A stretch of 64,000 nt of DNA, taken from NCBI GenBank assembly GCA_030407315.1, contig JALQPE010001750.1, positions 1-64,000 of the forward strand, read 5' to 3'. This document shows, piece by piece, positions 41,867 through 51,420 of this stretch (position 1 is the stretch's first letter; each line of letters begins with the position of its first letter). This stretch comes from Asparagopsis taxiformis. Lineage: Eukaryota > Rhodophyta > Florideophyceae > Bonnemaisoniales > Bonnemaisoniaceae. The position numbers were made by a program, and so were the translations under genes. The notes beneath the pieces were generated by a model that saw nothing but the letters and a program-made list of their open reading frames with translations, had not been told where the DNA came from and searched no databases.

Positions 41867-41888
41867 CCACTTGTCCGATAGACACTAG

Positions 41889-42195
41889 ACTCCAGACCTT
41901 CTTCCACCACTGGCCTCATCGTCACTGTAATTACTGTAGGCAATTTACAGTATAGCTTAGCTTACTGTAGCTCGATACCTTACAGTAAACGTCCGCTTGC
42001 AGTCATCCCATCTCTCGCCTTCTCTTCGGTCGTCTCTCCGAGCACCCTGCGTAGTCGCGGTCGTCGATTTGTTGAGATCTTGCTTACGTGGGCCTTTCGG
42101 TACCTGGCGGGTGATCCATTGAGATTGCCAAGACGAAACAGACCGCAACGAAGTCGACTGGGGGGACTGCCCCACGGCGGGAGCTAGCTGCTTGA
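41889..42195. other. Region between the DNA transposon and the E4 antisense ORF
   Basis: No gene is assigned. 41925-41990 is AT-rich with inverted words TACTGTA/TTACAGTA. An in-frame stop TGA at 42193-42195 limits the downstream ORF. It may hold the promoter or degraded LTR of E4. Confidence 0.4.
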
Positions 42196-43584
42196 GCGGC
42201 GCGGATCCCCAGACGAGACCCTCCCGTTGCTCCTGGCACCTACCGTCGCGAGGGCGGCCAGGAGGTACGCTATCGTCCCGGGGAAGCCGTCCCCTTGCAG
42301 GTCAACGAGGTTAACTTCGACGACAAATCCCATCGGGGAATTCGTCAGAACCTCTTCTGTTGGTTCGGACGTGAAGACGTCCAGAACATCCGCCGCTCCT
42401 CCGACCACAGTGGTCGTTTCGTCGTCGACTTTGGCCGTAATCGTCGCGATCCGTGCCAAGTGACGGCCAGGGAACTGGAGTTCCTCTTCGGGCCTCAGAT
42501 CGTCGAATTCGCCTCCGATCCTGCCATCTACATCCTTTCCGCGGAGATGGCCTGCCGTCTCGGTCTCACTGAATCCCACGGTGACACTGAGAGGTACGCC
42601 GAATGCCCCGACGACACCGATTGGATCATCGAGAAGATCTGGTTGTCGAAGGGCGGTGAAAACGGCGAACTGGAAGGTTGCTTCTACGCCTCCGCCGAAG
42701 GGGAACGAACCGGCCATCGAATAGATCTGTATACTATGGTTTTCCATCAGGTTTCCGAACCGGCGGAGCGCGACGCGGAACTCCAGGAGCAGGATAATCC
42801 CTCTCCTGTGACCCGAGAGAGTGTTCAACCCTCGCGGGTGAGTTTAATTGCCAGCATCGACGCTTGGTGTTATAAGAATCTTAGCAGGAAGAAACAAGTC
42901 AATGTCACCATGGCTCGGGTGCACTCCCCCGAAGCCCCTGAGTTCTTCGTGGGGACCCCGCGGAACCGCCTGGTGGTACCAGTGCAGGACTTCACCAACA
43001 ACTGCCTGCGTGCCGCGGCCGCCAATGGTATCGCTCTTGTGTGCGATTTCGACACGGCCGATAGGTTCTTCCGTCGGGAGCTGGCCCGGGACGAAGAAGA
43101 GCGCCTTATTCGTGGCTATTGTACAAGCGTCCTGGACTTTGGTTCGGTCTCGAAGGCCATCGCTGATCGTGATCCCTCGACGGTGACTCTGCCCCGAGTG
43201 GCGATCCCCTTTTTCGATCTAGGGGCCCCAGATTCCCGCTCTAGGCAATGGGTGTGGTTGCGGGAGAAACTTTCAAGGGAGCCGGACGTGTACGTGGTGC
43301 GGGTTTGGAGTCGAGATGGGCTAAAACACGCCATTTCTATCGACTCGCGTACCAAGCCTGGTCTGATATACGACTCCTCTGAAGCCTTTGTTATGAGTCT
43401 AGAGTCTCGAGCATTCTTCTTAGGTTGTAGTACAAGCAAGTCGTCGGATTTATCGGCATTCGATGACCTTCGACGCGTCCGACGGGAGGGATCGAATCCA
43501 GAGGAGAAGCGCGCGAAGCGTCAGCGCATGAGGAAGCGTGAGAAGGTCCGCAAAGCGAAAACCGATGGTGCTGGGCCGTCTTAG
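42196..43584 (+). CDS. Antisense ORF of element E4, possible cysteine-peptidase-like domain
   Basis: Open from 42196 to the stop at 43582-43584, with no ATG until 42547, so the start is uncertain (TTG at 42295, or 5'-truncated). The N-terminal half has a beta-rich look (GRFVVDFGRN, DTDWIIEKIWLSKGG). The second half has NNCLRAAAANGIALVCDF (near 42995) and, 100 residues later, GLKHAISIDS...GLIYDSSE (near 43325). The Cys-Leu helix start and the His-strand-Asp arrangement recall papain-fold or OTU cysteine peptidases; this is inference only. The tail is strongly basic (KRAKRQRMRKREKVRK). It faces the E4 pol remnant tail-to-tail with 164 bp between them, the same layout as the E1 and E2 aORFs, but shows no similarity to them by eye. 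Confidence 0.65.
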   Translation, partial: AARIPRRDPPVAPGTYRREGGQEVRYRPGEAVPLQVNEVNFDDKSHRGIRQNLFCWFGREDVQNIRRSSDHSGRFVVDFGRNRRDPCQVTARELEFLFGPQIVEFASDPAIYILSAEMACRLGLTESHGDTERYAECPDDTDWIIEKIWLSKGGENGELEGCFYASAEGERTGHRIDLYTMVFHQVSEPAERDAELQEQDNPSPVTRESVQPSRVSLIASIDAWCYKNLSRKKQVNVTMARVHSPEAPEFFVGTPRNRLVVPVQDFTNNCLRAAAANGIALVCDFDTADRFFRRELARDEEERLIRGYCTSVLDFGSVSKAIADRDPSTVTLPRVAIPFFDLGAPDSRSRQWVWLREKLSREPDVYVVRVWSRDGLKHAISIDSRTKPGLIYDSSEAFVMSLESRAFFLGCSTSKSSDLSAFDDLRRVRREGSNPEEKRAKRQRMRKREKVRKAKTDGAGPS

Positions 43585-43748
43585 CACAGCACGATTTGAT
43601 AGAGAGGGAAATGAATCGTATGGAGTAGAGTAGCTAGTAATGGGTAGAAAGATCTAGAATTGTAATGCATGTGTAGAACAAGGGTTGAATGATTAAAAGG
43701 GATTATGAATAGAAAGGAGTGCGAGAGAAGGGTTTCCCTATTGGAAAC

Positions 43749-45698
43749 TTAATGCAGTAGATGTAGTGGACGCCTACGGAAGAGCAATAGACGTCGAGCA
43801 TGAATGGGGCGGCGCGATATCTTTGCTTGGTCAGAAGCGAGTAGGTACCGAGGGTGGCTAGACTGGATGACCTTAAACGGTCCGTACCACTTGGTTTCGA
43901 ACAACGACAACTTCGTCGTTCCGAAAGCCTTCCCCTTCGCCACCAGGACCTCGTCGCCTACCTTGAACCTTCGTTCAGGTAGATGGGCTCGAGCTTGGGT
44001 ATTGCGTAGAGCATTTCCACCCTGCTCGCCTGTTGCGACTGGAGGACTAACATATCAAATAGTCGGGATTGAGGATCCAGCGGACGGTCCAGAAGCGGTG
44101 ACGGGTCGTGGGCGACTACCCTCGGTACCACTCCGTACATCAGTTCGAAGGGTGAGGTGCCGCCTGTCATGCAACGACGGCAGTAGCCGTAGAGCACGTG
44201 CAGGAGTAGGGTGTCCCATTCGACCGAGTACCTTCCTTTAACTTTGGCTAAGGACCTCTTGATGTTCCTTACAATCCGCTCGGCTCGCCCGTTAGACATA
44301 GGGCAGTATTCGAGCACGGTCTTCCAGTCGATCCCGTTACTCTTCATGAAGTTCGCGAGTGTCGCGGCTGTGAAACACCCCGCATTGTCGGATACAATGG
44401 TAGTCGGGGGACCGAACGGGTAGATGATCTCATCCTTCACGAAATTGAGTACGACATCCGCGGTACTAGCTGCGGTAGCTCTGGCGATAGGCCAGCCGGT
44501 GAGGTGTTCGACGGCGATGAGAAGGAATCGGTTACTCTTGGCCGTGCGCGGGAGCGGCCCCGCAAAGTCGATGGAGAACGTGTGGAAAAGGCCTGTCAAC
44601 GACTGACTTAACGTAGTCCGATAGCGGGGTACAGGCTTGTTCTTCTGACACCCCTCACAACTCTAAACGTAGTCGTAAATGTTCTTGCCCATACGCGGCC
44701 ACCAGTAACGTTCCACGATAAACTGGCGGGTCGAGGCGGCTTCCCAATGACCGATGTTTTCGTGGAACATTTGCAGGATTTTGACTCGGAGCGGAATTGG
44801 TGCAACTACCTTGGATCCCAACGCGGTACGGCGGAAGAGTTGGTCTTCCCAGATTAAGAATTCCTTGGAACTACGACGGACCTTTTGTCGGGTGAGACCC
44901 TCTATTTCGGGCTCAACTCCACCCCGTAAGTATTGAAACACTGCGACTAGGTCAGGCTCTATAAGGAGGGCTTCCGGAACGGCGAACAGAGCGAGGTCGC
45001 CCTCATCTTCTCCTGACCCCGGAGCGGTCTGGGTTTGTTCTAGACGGGACAAAAAGTCGGCAGCGGAGTTCTGCTTTCCCGGTCTGAACGAAATAACGAA
45101 GTCGTATTCCGCGAGGAAGTCGAGCCAACGGGCAAGTCGTCCGTGTATATCCTTCTTCTGGAATGCGTATTGCAACGCTTGGTGATCCGTCATCAGCTTG
45201 AAGGGCTGCGTGGACAGAAGATAGAGTCGGAACTTCTTCAGTGCGAAGATCACTGCTAGGGCTTCTCGTTCGCATGCTGAATATTTTCTCTCGGCCTAAT
45301 TCATCGTCCTACTAGTGAATTGAATAGGATGAATACGTCCGTCTTCCTTCTTCTGCGCTAGGACAGCTCCGACGGATACAGAGGAGGCATCTGTCTCGAC
45401 TACGAAGACAGTATCGAAGTCGGGGAAGGAAAGGACGGGAGCCGAAGTTAGTTTGTCCTTCAGCGTCCCGAAGGCCTGATTCATCTCCTCTGTACATTCA
45501 AAGGAACGTCCAGAAGAAGTATACGGGAATAGAGAAGCCGAGATGTCGGCAAACCCCTTAATGAACCGGCGATAGTAGCCCGCCAAACCGAGGAAGCTGC
45601 GGAGCTCGGAAGCAGTTTGCGGAGGAGCTACGTCTCTATTGGCAGAAATCTTGGCGGGGTCTACTGACACCCCATCGTGGCTAACAATGTGATCAAGC
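43749..45698 (-). pseudogene. pol: Pol remnant of Ty3/gypsy element E4 (RT thumb, RNase H, integrase)
   Basis: Read leftwards from 45698. The RT connection (HIVSHDG, then [20 protein letters not shown]), RNase H ([26 protein letters not shown]) and integrase (HENIGHW finger, SIDFAGPLP, IVSDNAG, NGRAERIVR) are all recognisable. The C-terminal FKVGDEVLV motif lies near 43960. Two in-frame TAG codons (45298-45296 and 44663-44661) and one frameshift near 43965-43975 break it. It belongs to a different Ty3/gypsy lineage from E1-E3. The N-terminal RT is cut off exactly where the LTR of E2 begins, so E2 inserted into E4. Confidence 0.9.
45694..45698. repeat. Predicted target site of E2 (CAAGC)
   Basis: The five bases before the E2 LTR. 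The matching copy should lie after the E2 3' LTR, beyond the right edge of the window, so it cannot be confirmed here. Confidence 0.5.
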
Positions 45699-46357
45699 TG
45701 TCATACCACGCGGTGGTCTGCCCTGGTGGGGTCGTGTCAACATCCTATTGGATGACCCCGGGTCGGGACTGACCAATAGAAACAGCCTCGCTGTATCTCG
45801 CCCAAGTCAAGGGAATGGACCCACTGGGACAATTAAAGACCCCACAAGGGGCAAATTTTAACTAAGCTGACTCAGCTAACTTTACACTGTAACACTAACA
45901 GTTGGTGATCTCGCGGGCTCCCGCAGTCGCCATAATCAGGGATCTGATTGGTGCACCTAAGGATATTTATTCCTAACTGTCTACCTACCCTAACTGTTTA
46001 CAGTAACTTAGATTAGTATAAAACGCCTCTGGATTAGCCAGAGTGCTTAACCTTTTAGAGGTAACGTAAACTCACGTGGAATTTACGACTCCACTGAACA
46101 GTGTTTGCATTGCTCTATTCCATCCTTCCAGGACGAATTAGCTTTAGCTATACAGCTCGACGGGTTACGTCTTTCGCTCCATCAATACGCACTTCGTGCG
46201 TGAGCACCCCCAACCTTCACCCGGCATTACCGGAAGACCTTTCGTGATATACTCGCCATTGGCGGTTGACGCAAGATTCGCTTGCTCTACCACGCTACCG
46301 AAGCTCGGGACACCTGTAGGGTGGTTTTGCCGTTTTGCGGATTTTCTACCTACTACA
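45699..46357 (+). repeat. 5' LTR of E2
   Basis: 659 bp from TGTCATACC to CTACTACA. TATA box TATAAAAC starts near 46017. The stretch CACAAGGGGCAAATTTTAAC and other words are shared with the E1 LTR. Confidence 0.85.
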
Positions 46358-46358
46358 T

Positions 46359-46376
46359 TGGTCTCTCGACCTAGAA
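46359..46376 (+). other. Primer-binding site of E2
   Basis: TGGTCTCTCGACCTAGAA, one base after the LTR and identical to E1 and E3. Confidence 0.85.
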
Positions 46377-46473
46377 TCTTACCGACATCTTAGCCGACCG
46401 GCGACACACCGAAACCACTCAAGAAGAGTAAACTCGTCGTTAGACGTGAGCTCATTGAACAAGAGTAGAAGTG

Positions 46474-48408
46474 ATGCCATCGGACAAGTCTCCGGAACAT
46501 TCTGACTCCGAGTCAGACCCCATCGGGGGAGGTTCAACCCAAGAATTCGTCACTGAGGAAGGAGTCTACCGACTTATGCATGAATATGCAGACAAGATTC
46601 TCAATGATAAATTGAAAGAGATGCGTGAGGAGATCAGCCAAGCTGTTGAGGACACCCTCGATGACCGACACGGCGATCTCGTCTCAACGCTCGTGGATAA
46701 CACGATTAATTTGCTTGCACCCAAGCTGAAAGCCATTTGCCACGAAGTGGTAGATGAGAAAGAAGTAGAAGTCTTTTCGGGAACGTGGAAGTCAATCCGT
46801 GTGGATTTTCTACAACGGGTTATCCGGCTTGAAAAGAAGGTCACTGACCTACAAAGGAGAAGCTACGCTAGCTCTTCTTCCGGCGATCATCAGCACCAAG
46901 GGCTTTGGAACCAAAAAGACGGCACTGCCGAGAACAGCGTAGCTGTGGAAGCCGAGAAGCTCGACAAGGTCGTTGGCGTCACCAGACGTTTATCAGATCG
47001 AGTGGACTTATTCAGCGAGTCTCTCGCCCGTCCGGGAACAAGTCAAAATCCCAACGTGGGTGACCCAGTCTTTGGGTTTGGTGATACACCTTCGAATCCA
47101 TTCGAAACAGAAGAAGGACCCTTGGAACCAGGCTTAACTCCGTTAAGAGCCCGCGAACCCGCGTTCGATCGTGTAGTATCCTACCGGTATTACCGGTTAC
47201 AAGACAAGTCGTCATCGACAGAAGCTCCAAACGGAAAGAGTAGAAGTCTCTACAAGATAACGGAAAAGATTCGGAACTTCAATGCGTCCTTGACGCCGTT
47301 CGATGGAACGCAACCCATCGATATACTTCGATTCCTTGCGGAGTACCAAGATGCTTGTGACTCCTGCGGAGTATCAGAAGGAATAGCAACAAAGTTGCTA
47401 CGTTATTTCCTTGAAGGAGATGCGCAACGATTCATCGCGTCCGAATCTCGGAAAAGGAAGTTGCTAAATCAACTGCACCAGCAGATAACGTGGCCACAGG
47501 CCGTCCATGCTTTACTTTCTCGTTATGCAACGGATACAGTTTTGGCTGACGCCTACGACGCGGTCACGCGTATTAAACAAGAACCTCACGAAGATGAGGC
47601 AGAATACGCTGATAGACTGCAAGAGGCGGCACTGTTGTGTGCTAATGTTTTCTCTGAGAGAGACTTGGTAAACTACTACCTCAAAGGGCTACGCCCGGGG
47701 GTAAAAGACACCGTTAAGGTGACTGTTGGCCGAGACGGCGAAGACTTCCTTGCGGTACGCAATTTGGCTAAAGGACTCGGAGATTCCCTAAGAGCCACCA
47801 CAGCCGACACGGCTAAGACCAAGATGTACCCTAGTAGGGAGCTTGCCGAAAGGAAACGCAAAGCGTTATTAGCTACCATGGCTAATGAAGACCTCGGAAT
47901 GAGGAGAGAAATGTCTACGTCGCAGACGATACAACCACTGACCGTGGGACCGAACGCGGAGACACCGCCGATGGAGGTACCGCCCCTCACAGAGGAACAT
48001 GTGAGTCTTGCCGAATCCATGATCCCGAAGGGAGCGGTCAATTGGCGCTGCTCCGGATGCCGGCAACCCGGTCACGTGCTGTACACATGTCCGTACCTCT
48101 CCGGTTCCGTGGGAATGTATTTCGCTTTCGCGAACTATGCTTACCAGCAAGAGCCGGAACAAGTCATGCGCCGACAGCAACGGCAATTAGACAAGTTCAA
48201 GAGGAAGCAGGTCCCTGCTAAAACAGTTCTCCAACGGCAGAAACCGTTTCCGCGAATGGTCGCGTTTGCCGAGGACGACAACGTCGTTGAACAAACAAAT
48301 CGGGCTTCCGGATTGCAACGGAGTATTGGTCCTTCTCGTTCGGAAGAAACCGCAGTTGATGCTCTAGCATCTTCGGATGAAACATCCGACACTTCGTCGG
48401 AAAACTAA
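46474..48408 (+). CDS. gag: Gag polyprotein of E2
   Basis: 644 residues from the ATG at 46474 (the GTG just before is in frame). The acidic N terminus has long helices (residues 20-110) that probably coil. A capsid-like core follows (QPIDILRFLAEYQDACDSCG; near 290), with DRLQEAALLCANVFSERDLV in the C-terminal capsid part. A single CCHC zinc knuckle is at about 526-539. The tail is acidic and Ser-rich. Gag forms the cytoplasmic particle that packages the RNA. The reading frame is intact and 645 residues matches the E1 plan. Translation of pol needs a -1 shift at its last codons. Confidence 0.9.
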   Translation: MPSDKSPEHSDSESDPIGGGSTQEFVTEEGVYRLMHEYADKILNDKLKEMREEISQAVEDTLDDRHGDLVSTLVDNTINLLAPKLKAICHEVVDEKEVEVFSGTWKSIRVDFLQRVIRLEKKVTDLQRRSYASSSSGDHQHQGLWNQKDGTAENSVAVEAEKLDKVVGVTRRLSDRVDLFSESLARPGTSQNPNVGDPVFGFGDTPSNPFETEEGPLEPGLTPLRAREPAFDRVVSYRYYRLQDKSSSTEAPNGKSRSLYKITEKIRNFNASLTPFDGTQPIDILRFLAEYQDACDSCGVSEGIATKLLRYFLEGDAQRFIASESRKRKLLNQLHQQITWPQAVHALLSRYATDTVLADAYDAVTRIKQEPHEDEAEYADRLQEAALLCANVFSERDLVNYYLKGLRPGVKDTVKVTVGRDGEDFLAVRNLAKGLGDSLRATTADTAKTKMYPSRELAERKRKALLATMANEDLGMRREMSTSQTIQPLTVGPNAETPPMEVPPLTEEHVSLAESMIPKGAVNWRCSGCRQPGHVLYTCPYLSGSVGMYFAFANYAYQQEPEQVMRRQQRQLDKFKRKQVPAKTVLQRQKPFPRMVAFAEDDNVVEQTNRASGLQRSIGPSRSEETAVDALASSDETSDTSSEN

Positions 48409-48435
48409 CCGGGGGGAGTGAGGTGTCGCGCTCCC
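48399..48435 (+). promoter_or_regulatory. Gag-pol -1 frameshift signal of E2
   Basis: GGAAAAC (48399-48405; codons GAA AAC) is followed by the gag TAA. After eight bases a hairpin pairs GGGAGTG (48414-48420) with CGCTCCC (48429-48435), including one U-G pair; E1 has U-A at that position. Pol is open in the -1 frame across the site and has no ATG nearby. The heptamer is non-canonical at its first codon. Confidence 0.6.
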
Positions 48436-50563
48436 GCCAGGAGGTGGAACAGCTTCGCTGTAGGGTGGACATCTCACCATCCATATCTCCACAGGATGGA
48501 ACGAAGAAACCAATACGATTGAACCGTCCTACCCAGACACCAACCGGGGATATCCCTTATCCCCTCCCCTCTCAGCCAAAGGCTGCATGTCTTTTGAAGG
48601 CAGCCCACTACGTGGTTTTAGGTTCCATCGGAATATCCGAGACACTTCTAACGCTTATGCGTATGGTTATGGACACCGGTTCCGGTCCTTCGGTCGTCCA
48701 AGAATCAACCTTACCCAAGGGATGGAAGGCCTATGCCGCGCAGACCGGGAATATCCCTCAACTGGCAGACGCCAATGGTAATCCTCTTAGGATAACGGGA
48801 AGAATCAAGCTGCTAATACAGCTAGGCCGAAAGCTTCTGGACGCAGAATTCTTTGTAGCCCCTAAGCTGGCAGTACCAGTTATCCTGGGAACAGGTATCA
48901 TGAACTCGCATGTAGAGGCAATTAGATGCCGCGCTCAGCGCATTGATGTGCATGATGGTGGCTCGATAGCCATACTGCTTATGCAGAATGTGAGTAAAAT
49001 GAACAACTCTTCTTCTTCTTGCTATGTACATGAGTCAAGCCCTACGCAGGGTACTGATTTGGATCACCAGTCCAACCGGATCCGGCTAGCAAGAGAAATC
49101 ACCCTTCCCCCCCATGAGTCAAGTAACCGCATCGGTTGTCTGTGCTGGGGGCGGACTAAGCCTCCTCGAGGCAAAGGAAAAACTTTTCCACCGACAGCAT
49201 ATCTCAATGCCGAACGGCATTGCCGAAATCATTCCTCGAACAGTCTTCACTGTTATTCTAACGAATTTTGGGTCAGCAGAGAGATACCTCCCGAAGGGGA
49301 CGGTTGTTGGTATTGCTCGTCGAGCACCCGGCACAGCCGATCGAAGGCTCCCCTGTGAGTTGTACTCTTCCGGTACAAACCGTATCATCAGTCTGACCAA
49401 CCCGGCGACGGGAATCAAGGAGAAAGAGAATCCACAATGGCGGGAGGATGTATCCTTGGAACACCTTCAACTACCGCAGTTGAAGGATAAAATTATAACG
49501 ATGCTATCGCAGCATGAGTCCATGTGGGACGGGTCTCTTGGAGACATTAGAGCAACAGAGCATCGGATTGATGTAATCGAAGGAAGTCGACCTCGTCGAC
49601 AGCAACCATACAGGATGGGACCCTTGAGAAGGGAGCTGGCAAGTAAGGAGATCATCTCCATGCTAGAGAAAGGGGTCATCGAACCCTCGAATTCTGAGTG
49701 GGCTGGCCCAGTTGTCTTGGTACCCAAGAAGGATGGTAAGCTACGCTTTTGCGTTGACTACCGCCGTCTCAACGACATCACAATATCGGAAGCTTATCCG
49801 TTGCCCCGTATGGACGATTGTATAGACTCCTTAGGAGATGCACGCGTGTTCACCACGCTCGACTGTAACTCGGGCTATTGGAAGATTCCCGTTGCCTCCG
49901 AGGATCGGGATAAGACGGCCTTTACGTCGTACCTTGGAACATATCGATTTAAACGATTGCCCTTCGGGCTGAAGAATGCGCCCGCCACGTTCCAACGTGT
50001 TATCGATATTATCTTAAGCAGCGTACGCTGGCAAACTTGTCTCATCTATCTTGACGACGTCATCGTCTTCTCACGGAGTGAGGAAGAACACCTTCATCAG
50101 GTGGATCAGGTACTCACACTGTTGAGGAAGGCAGGGGTAACCCTAAAACTGGCCAAGTGCCACTTCTTCGAAGCGAAGGTAGATTACCTTGGACATGTGG
50201 TTATGCCAGGTAAGCTGGCGGTCGCCCAATCGGCAACGGACGCTATTGCGAAAGCAACTTTTCTGACCACACCTACGCAAATGCGTTCTTTCCTCGGGAG
50301 CTGCGGGGTCTTCCGCCGTTTCGTGAAGGGGTACGCGGATATCTCCCACCCCCTCAACACGATGTTGACTAAGGAAAACCTACCGAGCTTCGGTTCAATG
50401 CCTCCAACACAGGAACAACGCCACGCGTTTGAACAACTCAAGGAATCCTTGGTGAAACCACCAATATTGGCTCTGCCAAGAGTGGGTAAACCCTACATCG
50501 TAGACACGGACGCTTCTGCGTATCAGATAGGGTGTGTGCTGTTGCAACAGCAGGATGACGACG

Positions 50564-50568
50564 GCTAT
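50564..50568. repeat. Target site duplication of the solo LTR, left copy
   Basis: GCTAT, repeated at 51416-51420 directly after the inserted sequence. Confidence 0.9.
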
Positions 50569-51415
50569 TGTGGGGGTTAAGGCACAACTTGGGAGGTGTT
50601 CCGGTCGAAGGTGCCTCCGAATCCCTGAGGTGGGGAGCGGAGGGTAGTTTATATAGACTAGGTGGTAGCTCTAGGAGGGGTAAAATGAAGGGTAACTACG
50701 AGGACCTACAAGGAGTAGGTATCGGGAGATCAACCAATAGGAGAGGAGAATGGGAGATATTGTTGGTGGTGGCGGATCTGGAAACGGTCATGAGGAGAGT
50801 GTGACACAGAGGGCCACGTGTCCGAGTCCAGCAATGTCACACGTGTCCGAGTCCAGCAATGTCACACGTGTAAGAGTCTAGCAATGTCACACGTGTAAGA
50901 GTCTAGCAATGTCACACGTGTAAGAGGTTGGCAGGAACCCCTGACACGTGGAAACCTGGAACCGGGCGCGACCGGGCCCCGCAGGGCGGCTTGCAGTGTA
51001 AGCTTATATTTCTTACATGTAAGCTTACAGTTGAAATTTCATTGAAAAACGAGGTTTCCGTCAGTTACAGTTGTAAGTTACCTGTCATATGGGCGTATAG
51101 GTGTAAGTAACCCTGTAAGTGGGGCGAAAGTGGCTGAAAAAGCCATGTAATCTTGTAAGTAACCGTGGCAGTCACATGACAGGTGTTGTAAGTGTATCAT
51201 AACATGTAAGTAGCCTACTCAAGTGTCTCCTAGGTGGTGTAAGGTATATGGAAAGCTGTAAGTAGCCTCGTAGGAGTGGTTACTGTAAGCTTCCCTTGTA
51301 GTTGGGAGCTTTGGTCTCTGTGGAATTTTATTATCTTATTGGTTGGTCGGGGTATGGTGTTGGAAGAACAGGAATCTAGTGTTTACCATGAGGTCTAGAG
51401 GACTGATCCCTTACA
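50569..51415 (+). mobile_element. Solo LTR inserted in E2 pol
   Basis: 847 bp starting TGTGGGGG and ending TTACA (TG...CA), flanked by GCTAT on both sides. No internal coding region remains, as after LTR-LTR recombination. Its sequence is unlike the E1, E2 or E3 LTRs. It contains a 25-bp tandem repeat (50815-50914) and at least six TGTAAGT words between 51060 and 51275. The E2 reading on either side joins perfectly without it. Confidence 0.9.
50815..50914 (+). repeat. Four 25-bp tandem repeats with CACGTG cores
   Basis: Units start at 50815, 50840, 50865 and 50890, with a partial fifth at 50915. Each begins CACGTGT and ends AGCAATGTCA. The first two units are alike and the next two share CC to AA and C to T changes. 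CACGTG is the core of G-box/E-box sites. Inside a solo LTR such an array could be an enhancer. Confidence 0.85.
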
Positions 51416-51420
51416 GCTAT
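51416..51420. repeat. Target site duplication of the solo LTR, right copy
   Basis: GCTAT, equal to 50564-50568. Confidence 0.9.

Larger units (their letters stand above)
39051..41884 (-). mobile_element. PiggyBac-superfamily DNA transposon
   Basis: 2,834 bp bounded by the 13-bp inverted repeats TGTCTATCGGACA (39051-39063) and TGTCCGATAGACA (41872-41884). CTAG stands on both outer sides (39047-39050; 41885-41888). Because CTAG is a palindrome, it can be read as a 4-bp target duplication, as a TA duplication, or as an extension of the inverted repeat. PiggyBac proper duplicates TTAA, so this is atypical. One intact transposase gene on the minus strand fills most of it. Confidence 0.85.

Noticed and set aside
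50815..50928. CRISPR-like array.
   Set aside because: Units are directly adjacent without spacers and lie inside a solo LTR; it is a minisatellite.
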